A DNA stretch of 16,207 nt from Candidatus Peregrinibacteria bacterium CG10_big_fil_rev_8_21_14_0_10_49_16 (GCA_002772605.1 PFDS01000016.1:1310-17516), one strand, 5' to 3'. Positions 7,786-14,325 are shown, counted from the stretch's first letter. The notes: generated by a model not told the origin, from the letters alone. Made by a program: numbers and translations.

Positions 7786-7814
7786 TTGCCAGCAAGTACA
7801 CATTGCTTTACAAT
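7786..7814 (+). promoter_or_regulatory. Sigma-70 promoter for der
   Basis: A -35 TTGCCA (7786-7791, 5 of 6), a 17-nt spacer and a -10 TACAAT (7809-7814, 5 of 6) are visible. The predicted start is near 7820-7822. This is 3-5 nt before the ATG of a 30-codon ORF (7825) and roughly 95 nt before der. Confidence 0.65.
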
Positions 7815-7824
7815 ACTTTTACAA

Positions 7825-7917
7825 ATGGATCCCGAAGACCCTGACCCCCGTTCCTCCACCACCCGGCCCACGTATTCTATGAAAGAAAACAGTGGAGGCA
7901 GTGTCCTTTTTTTGTAA
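7825..7917 (+). CDS. Possible 30-residue leader peptide overlapping der
   Basis: A short ORF begins at the first ATG after the der promoter (MDPEDPDPRSSTTRPTYS...) and ends in SVLFL. Its TAA stop overlaps the der ATG by one base (TAATG), a classic arrangement for reinitiation. The only purine-rich SD-like motif (GGAGG) lies 18 nt before der, too far for normal use, so coupling through this ORF would explain how ribosomes reach der. The peptide resembles nothing I know. It could instead be just the der 5' leader, so confidence is low. Confidence 0.35.
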   Translation: MDPEDPDPRSSTTRPTYSMKENSGGSVLFL

Positions 7918-9266
7918 TGCCTAAACTTCCTATCGTCGCCATCATCGGCAAACCTAACAGTGGAAAATCAAGCCTCTTCAATCGACTCATTCGCAAGTGG
8001 CATGCCATTGTGAGCGATATTCCCGGCACAACTCGCGATACGATCGTTCATCGCATTGAAACACAAGACCTCTCCTACCTGCTTCTCGATACGGGTGGGA
8101 TCGGCGGCGGCTCGCGGGACAAAGATCTGGAAGATGACGTTGAGAGACAAGCACATCTTGCAATCGAAAACGCCGATCTTGTCGTGTTTGTTCTCGATGC
8201 TTTGCACGATCTCACTGCGAGTGATTATGCGGTTGCTGATGTACTACGCAAACAGAAAAGGGGACATGTTCCCGTACTCCTTGTTCTTAGTAAATGTGAT
8301 AATCCTGAGCGCGCGGACGAATTACTTCCTCATGTCTACAGTTTGGGTATTGCAGAAGATGTCATCGTAACCAGTGCAGTCCATCGAATGGGAATTGATC
8401 AACTGGAAACTGAAATCGTTCATGCGCTACAGAAGCTGCACTTTGGGGTAGAAGCGGGTAGCGATGAGCGGGCAGCGGATAGTTGTCCTCGGATTGCTGT
8501 GGTGGGAACACCGAATGTGGGAAAAAGTTCCCTCATCAACGCTTTCATGACTGAAGGACAACGGAAGTCTGCCAGTCGCATCGTATCGAATCTCCCCGGT
8601 ACAACGCGTGACGCGTCAGATACACTCGTGAAACACGATGGAAAAGAGTACCTCTTCGTTGATACGGCCGGCATGCGAAGAAAAGCACACGTGAAGGAAG
8701 ACATAGAAAGCTATGCATACCTGCGCAGCATCAAAGCCGTAGAACAATCCGATATCGTCGTGTTGGTGTTGGATGCGCAGGATCGAATAAGTCGTCAGGA
8801 CAAGCGCTTGGCACGTATGGCACTTGAAGAAGGAAAGGGTCTTCTCATTCTTCTCAATAAAATTGATACGCTTGCGGGCGAGGAGCGAGAGGCAAAAACC
8901 TATGAGGTACGCCGTGCACTTTCCTTTTGCCAATTTGTTCCACTGCTCCCATGCAGCGCTGAAACGCGCGAAGGACTCTTAAAAATCTTCGATCTCCTTG
9001 CTCTCATTCAAATCAATCGCGCACGGCGTATCCCGACGAAAGAGCTTCACAACTGGTACGAACAAGTGGCATACGGACAATCCGTCACACAGCTCTCCTC
9101 TGCAAAACACATCACCCAAGCAAGCGATATTCCACCAACGTTTGTGCTCTTCACCAAACAACCAAAGAAAATTCAGCTGTCACACCTGCGTTACCTGGAA
9201 AATCAAATGCGTTCGACATTCGGATTTGAAGGAACCCCGATACGATGGGTGACAAAAGCTGGATAA
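7917..9266 (+). CDS. der: Ribosome biogenesis GTPase Der (EngA)
   Basis: Der is a tandem-GTPase factor needed for 50S subunit maturation. The 449 residues carry two G domains and a KH-like C-terminus (about 360-449). Domain 1 has GKPNSGKS (11-18), PGTTRDT (36-42), DTGG (58-61) and SKCD (125-128), where the first base-specificity residue is Ser instead of the usual Asn. Domain 2 has GTPNVGKS (about 197-204), PGTTRDAS, DTAG (249-252) and NKID (314-317). The linker between the G domains (about residues 178-192) contains GC-rich near-repeats. The ATG start overlaps the stop of a 30-codon upstream ORF. The gene is divergent from leuS and is followed after 65 nt by the GT-C/TPR gene, probably in the same transcript. 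Confidence 0.97.
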   Translation: MPKLPIVAIIGKPNSGKSSLFNRLIRKWHAIVSDIPGTTRDTIVHRIETQDLSYLLLDTGGIGGGSRDKDLEDDVERQAHLAIENADLVVFVLDALHDLTASDYAVADVLRKQKRGHVPVLLVLSKCDNPERADELLPHVYSLGIAEDVIVTSAVHRMGIDQLETEIVHALQKLHFGVEAGSDERAADSCPRIAVVGTPNVGKSSLINAFMTEGQRKSASRIVSNLPGTTRDASDTLVKHDGKEYLFVDTAGMRRKAHVKEDIESYAYLRSIKAVEQSDIVVLVLDAQDRISRQDKRLARMALEEGKGLLILLNKIDTLAGEEREAKTYEVRRALSFCQFVPLLPCSAETREGLLKIFDLLALIQINRARRIPTKELHNWYEQVAYGQSVTQLSSAKHITQASDIPPTFVLFTKQPKKIQLSHLRYLENQMRSTFGFEGTPIRWVTKAG

Positions 9267-9268
9267 AC

Positions 9269-9338
9269 GTGTCACACTGAATCTGTCGAAGTGTAGATAC
9301 GCTCCGTGTTCATTCTTCGACTACGCTCAGAATGACAC
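9269..9338. repeat. Imperfect inverted-repeat element in the der/GT-C gap
   Basis: A 70-bp element with ends GTGTCA and TGACAC. The left half GTGTCACACTGAATCTGTCGAA pairs imperfectly with the right half TTCTTCGACTACGCTCAGAATGACAC. The 12-nt left end is identical to the leuS element (7004-7015). There is no T-run after it, so it is not a typical intrinsic terminator. The downstream ATG (9332-9334) lies inside the right half. Confidence 0.82.
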
Positions 9339-11020
9339 TGCGCTTCATCTCCATTGTATTTGGCCTCTTTGCCCTTGCGGCGTTTCTCATCTATGGATCT
9401 GCACTCGATCACAACATGGTCCTATGGGACGATCACTACTTAGTGGTGGGCAATCCCATCGTGAAAGAAATTTCTCTCTGGTCGCTGCAGCAGGCATTCA
9501 CCACCTACGACCCCGAACTCTACATCCCGCTCACTTTGATGAGTTACCAGTGGGATCACTTTCTGTGGGGAATGAATCCAACAGGATTTATACTAACCAA
9601 CATCCTTCTACATATCGTCGTCACTTTGCTCCTCTTTTTTCTCATCTGTCACTGCATTGAGGATCGCTGCATCGCCTTTCTGTGCAGTCTGCTCTTCCTT
9701 GTCCATCCTCTCCATACCGAAACAGTTGTGTGGGTATCCGCACGGAAGGATCTTCTCTCGACGATGTTTTTTTTGGGAGCGTGGTTGATGTATGTGAAAG
9801 ATAAAGTACGGACACGCTTCTACTGGTTATCGTTACTACTATTTACGTTCGCACTTCTCTCGAAAGTGATGGCTGCGACACTTCCTATCATCCTTCTGTT
9901 GCACCACTGGTGGCGTGGTGATCTTACGAAAGAATCCTTAAAGCGCACTACCCCATTTTTCCTCCTCTCTATCCTCTTCGGCATCATTGCGCTCTTTGGA
10001 AAACGAGAACTGGTGACGATTCTCACGCCCTGGGAAACCATTCTGATGGCGGCACGCAGTACGGTGTTTTCCTTGCAACATCTCGTATGGCCCGTAGGGC
10101 TATCCCCGATTTATCCGTTTACCGGGGAGATTTCCTTGATGATACCGGGGATTGGCATATCCGTTGCACTCCTTGTTATTTTTCTAGCAGCTACGGTTCC
10201 CTTTGCTGTAGAGACGTTGCGGTGCAACGTCTCAAAAAAAATAGCTGATCAACAGGAGACGTCCCAACGGGACGTCTCTACAACAAAACGCATGTTCGTG
10301 TTCTGTTTTCTGTTTTTCATAGTCGCCCTCGCTCCCACCTTCACCACATTCGCAAAAGCGGGGGACATCTATATCAGTTCCGATCGCTACGCCTACCTTC
10401 CTTCAGTCGGCATCATTCTTCTACTTACTTTTGCACTATCAAAACTCCGTGACAGGCGCATACCCTACGCCCTTTGTATCCCTATTATCATCTTTGCTTT
10501 CCTTTCTCATCAACAATCAAACATTTGGCAGGACAGCGGCACGCTGTTCAGTCATGTCATTCGTCTCTACCCAGAGTCCGTGGCTGCACACAACAACCTG
10601 GGGATTCTGCTCCTGAAACAGGGAAAGATTGCGGAAGCAAAACACTACTTTGAAAATGCACTCGCCATTCGTCCATACGCCAAGTCTCATGTGAATCTGG
10701 GAGACATTCACCGAATGCAAAAGCAGTGGCCGGAGGCTGTCGCAGAATACGAAAAAGCGATTGCCATTGATCCGGCAGAAGTCAGCGCTCACTCCAATCT
10801 GGGACTGGTCTATGCGGCACAAGGAACACTTAAGGATGCACAACGGAAATTCGAAGACGTACTCGCGATCTCTCCGAAGAACATCGCCGCCCTCAATAAC
10901 CTCGGCGCGATGTACCTGCGACTAGGAGAGCAACCTAGAGCAAGAGAGCTGCTTTTGCGCGCACTGGATATTGATCCGGGATTCACCGATGCGCGGGATA
11001 ATCTTCGTCTGCTCAATTAA
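9332..11020 (+). CDS. TMTC-like GT-C membrane glycosyltransferase with C-terminal TPR repeats
   Basis: This polytopic membrane protein of 562 residues resembles the TMTC/protein O-mannosyltransferase-like GT-C group, which transfer sugars from lipid-linked donors outside the cytoplasm. Visible: TM1 (about 5-25), then the acidic GT-C motif LWDDHYLV (Asp33-Asp34), YIPLTLMSYQWDHFLWGMNPTGFILTN-type sequence, the signature VHPLHTETVVWVSARKDLLSTMF (about 125-147), further hydrophobic helices to about residue 405, and four TPRs (about 415-555; each with a NLG core and ending in RP, DP or SP). A compound palindromic element encodes residues about 293-317 in a loop between two helices. The start ATG lies inside another palindromic element, and no other plausible start precedes TM1. 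The donor and acceptor are unknown. It probably shares the der transcript. Confidence 0.85.
   Translation: MTLRFISIVFGLFALAAFLIYGSALDHNMVLWDDHYLVVGNPIVKEISLWSLQQAFTTYDPELYIPLTLMSYQWDHFLWGMNPTGFILTNILLHIVVTLLLFFLICHCIEDRCIAFLCSLLFLVHPLHTETVVWVSARKDLLSTMFFLGAWLMYVKDKVRTRFYWLSLLLFTFALLSKVMAATLPIILLLHHWWRGDLTKESLKRTTPFFLLSILFGIIALFGKRELVTILTPWETILMAARSTVFSLQHLVWPVGLSPIYPFTGEISLMIPGIGISVALLVIFLAATVPFAVETLRCNVSKKIADQQETSQRDVSTTKRMFVFCFLFFIVALAPTFTTFAKAGDIYISSDRYAYLPSVGIILLLTFALSKLRDRRIPYALCIPIIIFAFLSHQQSNIWQDSGTLFSHVIRLYPESVAAHNNLGILLLKQGKIAEAKHYFENALAIRPYAKSHVNLGDIHRMQKQWPEAVAEYEKAIAIDPAEVSAHSNLGLVYAAQGTLKDAQRKFEDVLAISPKNIAALNNLGAMYLRLGEQPRARELLLRALDIDPGFTDARDNLRLLN
10208..10281. repeat. Compound GAGACG palindromic element inside the GT-C gene
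   Basis: Two hairpins sit in tandem: GAGACGTTGC / GCAACGTCTC (10211-10233, 3-nt loop) and GAGACGTCCC / GGGACGTCTC (10256-10278, loop AAC). The outer ends GTAGAGACG and CGTCTCTAC also pair, giving a 74-nt unit with a short A-rich middle. It is read through in frame as a polar segment (about ETLRCNVSKK...QRDVSTTK) between two membrane helices. I recall GTAGAGACG-type palindromes as scattered repeats in several other bacterial genomes; a search would confirm this. Confidence 0.88.
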
Positions 11021-11029
11021 GTAGACGCA

Positions 11030-11656
11030 CTATCCGTGCAAAAACCTCTTCGTCTTGGAATCTTTGACGCGCCCATCTTCGTGAATGGGTCGCGGATACT
11101 TCTGCATGGCTTCTTCGATCTTATTCAGCAAAGCCTTTGGATCATCGTCAAATACCATATTCGGAGGAATTTGCCGTTTACACAAGTCCACTAAAATATG
11201 CGGCACGGAATTGCTGATACCTCCCGTGCTTGTCAGTACGCCCACCGGATGACCTTCATCAAATGCAATAATCAATTCGTTGAGCGTGCCAACCCCTCCG
11301 CCTACGATCACCGTTCCACTCGATGAACGAATGTTGATGATATCCCGCTCCATGAACCCCATGCCCGTGTAGAGCATGATGTCATGATCATGGGGATTCC
11401 TATATTCCTGCTCATGCTCTTCTTGAGAAAAAGCCGGAGATATGCCGATCGTCAGTGCCCCTATCTCCTTCGCTCCAAGCAGAGCGTCATGCGGTAGACC
11501 TGGCGATGCTCCATTAATGAAAATGTATCCCCTCCTTCCAATCTCTCGCCCTAACTCGCGCGCCATTTCCCGCGCCTGTTCATCTTCAATCTGCGGTCCC
11601 GACGCACTCCCCATCACGCCGATTTTGATTTTATGTTTGTGTTCGGAAAATTTCAT
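11030..11656 (-). CDS. SLOG/TIGR00725-like Rossmann-fold protein
   Basis: A 208-residue protein of the LOG/lysine-decarboxylase-like (SLOG) superfamily, whose members bind nucleotides or nucleotide-derived ligands. Visible: an N-terminal beta-strand/glycine loop (IKIGVMGSASGP), YIFINGASPGLPHDAL, and the glycine-rich VIVGGGVGTLNELIIAFDEGHPVGVL (about residues 115-140), which corresponds to the PGGxGTxxE region, with Asn-Glu retained. The function is not clear. The cytokinin-activating LOG activity should not be assumed because the motif is not canonical; it is closer to the TIGR00725 group. It has its own strong promoter directly after the mltG stop, and converges on the GT-C gene with 9 nt between stops. 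Confidence 0.8.
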   Translation of the reverse strand: MKFSEHKHKIKIGVMGSASGPQIEDEQAREMARELGREIGRRGYIFINGASPGLPHDALLGAKEIGALTIGISPAFSQEEHEQEYRNPHDHDIMLYTGMGFMERDIINIRSSSGTVIVGGGVGTLNELIIAFDEGHPVGVLTSTGGISNSVPHILVDLCKRQIPPNMVFDDDPKALLNKIEEAMQKYPRPIHEDGRVKDSKTKRFLHG

Positions 11657-11667
11657 AGAATCAATTC

Positions 11668-11696
11668 ATTATACCATTTTCATACATTATTCGCAA
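11668..11696 (-). promoter_or_regulatory. Strong promoter for the SLOG gene, very short leader
   Basis: On the minus strand: -35 TTGCGA (11691-11696), a 17-nt spacer and a perfect -10 TATAAT (11668-11673) with an extended TG element (TGGTATAAT). The -10 ends 11 nt before the ATG, so the 5' leader would be about 4-5 nt, with no room for a Shine-Dalgarno. The -35 begins 2 nt after the mltG stop codon. Confidence 0.75.
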
Positions 11697-11698
11697 GA

Positions 11699-12703
11699 TT
11701 AGTGCAAATACTTATACTTATTCATATTGTGCTCTTCATTGGTCACAGCATAGTGGATCTGGCCATCTGAGCCGTGCAGGTAGTACCAGTATTCGGATTT
11801 TTCCGGACGAAGAGCGGCCTGGATGCTCTTGATGCCGGGACTGGCAATTGGACCGGGGGTGAGGCCGCGGAATTTGCGAAGGTTATACTGCGAATCGGTA
11901 TTCAGATCCGACCCCGTCAACACGCCTGTCGGTTTATCGAGGATATAGCGAACAGTTGCATCCACGCCGAGCCCCATTCCCTCGTCGTAGCGCTTCCAGA
12001 GAATGCCAGCAACAACCGGACGCTCTTCATCTGTTTGTGTTTCTTCTTCGATGAGAGCCGCCATGGTAATCATCTCATGCACACTTCGTTCTGAGGTGGC
12101 CAGATCGTCGTACAAATCGCGCAGGACCCGTGACCGGAATGCATTGAGCATGCGCTCAAGGAAGAATTTTGGTACGAAATTCCCCGGTTCAACGTAATAC
12201 GTGTCCGGAAAAAGATACCCTTCCAGTTTTCCTCCCCGTCGAGCGAGATCTTTTTTGTCCGGAAGAAACTCAAAACTGGAGAAATCACATACTTTCAAAC
12301 AATCCAGAATATCGCCCGCTTCGATCAGTTGCTGCTCTGCCAATAACGCATCAATATCTTTCACGGTAAACCCTTCGGGGATCGTAATGCGAATTTCTTT
12401 ACTTTTCCCCGTTGTGAGAAGCATCACCACTTCCTCTGCGTTCATCGACTGATCAAAGATGAACGTGCCGGCCTGCAAAGCGGCACTCAGGCCGTTGAAC
12501 GCCACATGCAGTTTGAACGCGAGTGGCGAACGAATCATTCCTTTCTCTGCAAGGAGATTGGTGATCTGTTCCACGCTCATCCCCTGCTCAATCGTAATCT
12601 GCTCGCGCTTGGCATTCTTCTTGCTTACCGGTCCCAAGTTATACCCGTACCAGAAGTACGAGCCAATGGTAGCAATAAGGAAAGTGATGATGAGTTTTCG
12701 CAT
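11699..12703 (-). CDS. mltG: Endolytic murein transglycosylase MltG
   Basis: MltG (YceG) cuts nascent peptidoglycan glycan strands at the membrane. The 334 residues show an N-terminal membrane anchor (about 4-21), a LysM-like region (ITIEQGMSVEQITNLLAEKGMI; ITIPEGFTVKDIDALL), LEGYLFPDTYYVEPG, and the catalytic domain. The motif AALIEEET places Glu219 at the position of the catalytic Glu of E. coli MltG (ASIVEKET). Later conserved parts are GLGVDATVRYIL, SQYNLRKFRGLTPGPIASPGIKSIQAAL and YYLHGSDGQIHYAVTNEEHN. All landmarks are present, so it should be active. The ATG start is preceded by TATATT ending 7 nt upstream and no Shine-Dalgarno. It follows the YbaB gene by 25 nt. Confidence 0.95.
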   Translation of the reverse strand: MRKLIITFLIATIGSYFWYGYNLGPVSKKNAKREQITIEQGMSVEQITNLLAEKGMIRSPLAFKLHVAFNGLSAALQAGTFIFDQSMNAEEVVMLLTTGKSKEIRITIPEGFTVKDIDALLAEQQLIEAGDILDCLKVCDFSSFEFLPDKKDLARRGGKLEGYLFPDTYYVEPGNFVPKFFLERMLNAFRSRVLRDLYDDLATSERSVHEMITMAALIEEETQTDEERPVVAGILWKRYDEGMGLGVDATVRYILDKPTGVLTGSDLNTDSQYNLRKFRGLTPGPIASPGIKSIQAALRPEKSEYWYYLHGSDGQIHYAVTNEEHNMNKYKYLH

Positions 12704-12710
12704 GCTTGCG

Positions 12711-12716
12711 AATATA
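12711..12716 (-). promoter_or_regulatory. Candidate -10 hexamer before mltG
   Basis: TATATT (5 of 6 consensus) on the minus strand ends 7 nt before the mltG ATG. No good -35 is visible at 16-18 nt. It could support a leaderless mltG transcript in addition to read-through from the YbaB gene. Confidence 0.35.
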
Positions 12717-12728
12717 GTACCGCCCTGT

Positions 12729-13016
12729 TTACGACCCTGAAAGGCCTAATTCCCCCATCACATCCTTCATTTTGTCCGCAGCAAAAGCTTGGGCTTTCTT
12801 CATACAACGATTGATGCAGTCAACAATATCTGTGCAGAGCTCTTCGTGAGAAGGTGCCTGATTGACCACTTCGATACTGAGTACTTCCTGTTCCGCGTTC
12901 GTCACCACGCGCACGTAGCGACCTTCCGCTTCAACATGCACGCTTTTTAGTTGCTTCTTCACCTTCTTCGCATCCCGTTGCAGCCTGTACATGTCCCGCA
13001 TTTTCCCAAGTCCCAT
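12729..13016 (-). CDS. YbaB/EbfC family nucleoid-associated protein
   Basis: A small dimeric DNA-binding protein family that coats the nucleoid. The 95-residue form (MGLGKMRDMYRLQRDAKKVKK) has the family layout: a basic N-terminal helix, then a beta segment (VEAEGRYVRVVTNAEQEVLSIEV) and a long C-terminal helix (CTDIVDCINRCMKKAQAFAADKMKDVMGEL) ending in a short tail. The usual 'GxGxV.V...G.g.i..I.I' pattern is recognisable although less glycine-rich. I chose the ATG at 13014-13016; the frame is open to a TTG at 13076, but those extra residues do not match the family. A -10-like TAGTAT ends 8 nt before the ATG. In many bacteria this gene sits with dnaX and recR; here it precedes mltG. Confidence 0.85.
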   Translation of the reverse strand: MGLGKMRDMYRLQRDAKKVKKQLKSVHVEAEGRYVRVVTNAEQEVLSIEVVNQAPSHEELCTDIVDCINRCMKKAQAFAADKMKDVMGELGLSGS

Positions 13017-13024
13017 ATGTCTGC

Positions 13025-13030
13025 ATACTA
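13025..13030 (-). promoter_or_regulatory. Candidate -10 hexamer before the YbaB gene
   Basis: TAGTAT on the minus strand lies 8 nt before the ATG, with a weak TTGTGT 16 nt further upstream. This is a weak promoter call that repeats the short-leader geometry seen elsewhere. Confidence 0.3.
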
Positions 13031-13155
13031 CCTCATCCCCTCTCCCACACAAAATCCCGCTTTCCCTCCATACCAATTCGCTAGTTCATTGGAATGAATC
13101 CCATGTTTACAAAATCCCCTATTGAAGTATTTTTCTCACAAAAGAGGTAAAATAT

Positions 13156-13185
13156 GTGATTCAATTATTTAAATAATTGAATCAC
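13156..13185. terminator. 30-bp perfect AT-rich palindrome over the RlpA-like stop codon
   Basis: The 15-nt arm GTGATTCAATTATTT is followed directly by its exact reverse complement. The TGA stop of the RlpA-like gene (13182-13184) lies inside one arm. On the minus strand it is followed by ATATTTTACC, so a stem with a short T-run could act as a weak terminator. A perfect symmetric site could also bind a dimeric protein. Confidence 0.5.
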
Positions 13186-14255
13186 CCACCTACTACTTGG
13201 CGCCCCGGACACGTCATCACATGCATCCGCATTTCGCGGCCGCGACCGTCTTCCGTGCTGATCCAGAAGCGATACTCTCCTTCAGTGGATGGCGTGACAG
13301 CATAAAACTCTTCCGGCGGGACCCAGTCTTGCACATTCTCCACAGTGCCATCGGGATAGGTAATGTGACGTAATACAAACCATTTATTCGCCCGCAGTGT
13401 GAGTGTTTCTCCTAACGGGAACGTATGGGGGATACCACGGTGAAAACGATTATTCTCCGTGATGCGTTTCTGGTAACGAGCACCGGCTTCTCCACAGGTA
13501 TCCGCGACGTCTTTATTCCCCAACCTCTCAAAACGCGCATGGATCACTCCGCTTGAGTGATCGGCAATTTGCTGAAACGCGGCAAAGCTGAGATCCATAT
13601 CCCGACCGTGCACGTATGGTCCGCGATCGTTGATGCGCACGATGACGCTCTGATTGTTTTCGATATTCGTCACACGAACCAACGTATCGTGCGGAAACGT
13701 TCTGTGTGCTGCCGTCAGTTCGTGCATATTGAATGTTTCCCCGAATGCCGTTCCGTTTCCATGAAAATCATCTGCATAGAAACTTACTTCATGCACTTCC
13801 TCTTGTAGCATCGTATCCAATGTATTCATAAGATCGATCAGTCTCTCTTCAGTCACAAGACTGTATAAATCTTCTTCCTGAGAAAGGACAGGGTAACGCG
13901 CCAGCATTGCCGGCAAGTCTTCATATTCCATATCATCAGGATCATCGATATTACGTGTACGGTACGTCCAGACAAGCGCATCACGAAGCACAAGCGCATC
14001 ATTCGGATGAAATTGGTCGTTGTCCTGATCGAGAATCTTGCGTCGTTTCGCCCACGTGATTTCCTTGTAGCCTTTGTCCCCTTCCTGCACGTCCGTGAAT
14101 GGTGTGATTTGTTCCGTCTCGTACGCCGGACGAAGAATACTCGTCCAGATCATCAGGAACCCATCACGTCGCGAGAGAGGTTGCGACTCCGCCTCGCGAG
14201 CAAGAAGCGGCGTTGTAATGAGGAAAGAAAACAGAACTGGTACTAGGAATTTCAC
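13182..14255 (-). CDS. RlpA-like double-psi beta-barrel protein with SLH-like N-terminal region
   Basis: An exported protein of 357 residues. The N-terminus is a signal peptide (KFLVPVLFSFLITTPLLA). Residues about 35-110 resemble one S-layer-homology unit (PFTDVQEGDKGYKEITWAKRRKIL, then FHPNDALVLRDALVWTYRTRN). Residues about 150-235 form the RlpA double-psi barrel: VSFYADDFHGNGTAFGETF, LTAAHRTFPHDTLVRVTN, VIVRINDRGPYVHGRDMDLSFAA, including the conserved Glu, His and Asp of RlpA lytic transglycosylases. The last 120 residues are unrecognised and contain two cysteines. The start is GTG, with TATGAT 5 nt upstream. It follows the 3D/PG-binding gene by 70 nt; both are predicted exported wall proteins. 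The substrate is inferred to be peptidoglycan. Confidence 0.86.
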   Translation of the reverse strand: MKFLVPVLFSFLITTPLLAREAESQPLSRRDGFLMIWTSILRPAYETEQITPFTDVQEGDKGYKEITWAKRRKILDQDNDQFHPNDALVLRDALVWTYRTRNIDDPDDMEYEDLPAMLARYPVLSQEEDLYSLVTEERLIDLMNTLDTMLQEEVHEVSFYADDFHGNGTAFGETFNMHELTAAHRTFPHDTLVRVTNIENNQSVIVRINDRGPYVHGRDMDLSFAAFQQIADHSSGVIHARFERLGNKDVADTCGEAGARYQKRITENNRFHRGIPHTFPLGETLTLRANKWFVLRHITYPDGTVENVQDWVPPEEFYAVTPSTEGEYRFWISTEDGRGREMRMHVMTCPGRQVVGG

Positions 14256-14260
14256 AGAGC

Positions 14261-14266
14261 ATCATA
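14261..14266 (-). promoter_or_regulatory. Candidate -10 hexamer before the RlpA-like gene
   Basis: TATGAT (5 of 6 consensus) on the minus strand ends 5 nt before the GTG start. Upstream sequence is G-rich repeat with no good -35. The position fits a leaderless transcript. Confidence 0.4.
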
Positions 14267-14281
14267 GTACCCCCTCCCCCG

Positions 14282-14301
14282 CCCCTCCCTCAAGGGAGGG
14301 G
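14282..14301. repeat. CCCCTCCC hairpin between the 3D and RlpA-like genes
   Basis: Arms CCCCTCCC and GGGAGGGG with a TCAA loop lie 24 nt downstream of the 3D gene stop. No T-run follows on the minus strand (the next bases are CGGGGG), so an intrinsic terminator is unlikely. It looks like a dispersed GC-rich palindrome; as an RNA stem it could protect the upstream transcript end. Confidence 0.6.
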
Positions 14302-14325
14302 AAACACAGGAGCTTCACAGTTCCT

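Noticed and set aside
7747..7803. N-terminal extension of leuS to the ATG at 7803
   Set aside because: The GTG at 7746 matches the family N-terminus and sits 6 nt after a good -10; the extension would cross both promoters.
9269..9338. Intrinsic terminator after der
   Set aside because: The inverted repeat is imperfect, has no T-run and contains the next start codon; it fits the repeat family better.
13017..13076. N-terminal extension of the YbaB gene to the TTG at 13076
   Set aside because: The added residues are unlike the family, and the start is a rare codon.
14282..14301. Intrinsic terminator after the 3D gene
   Set aside because: The stem is good, but a G-rich run, not U, follows it on the transcript strand.
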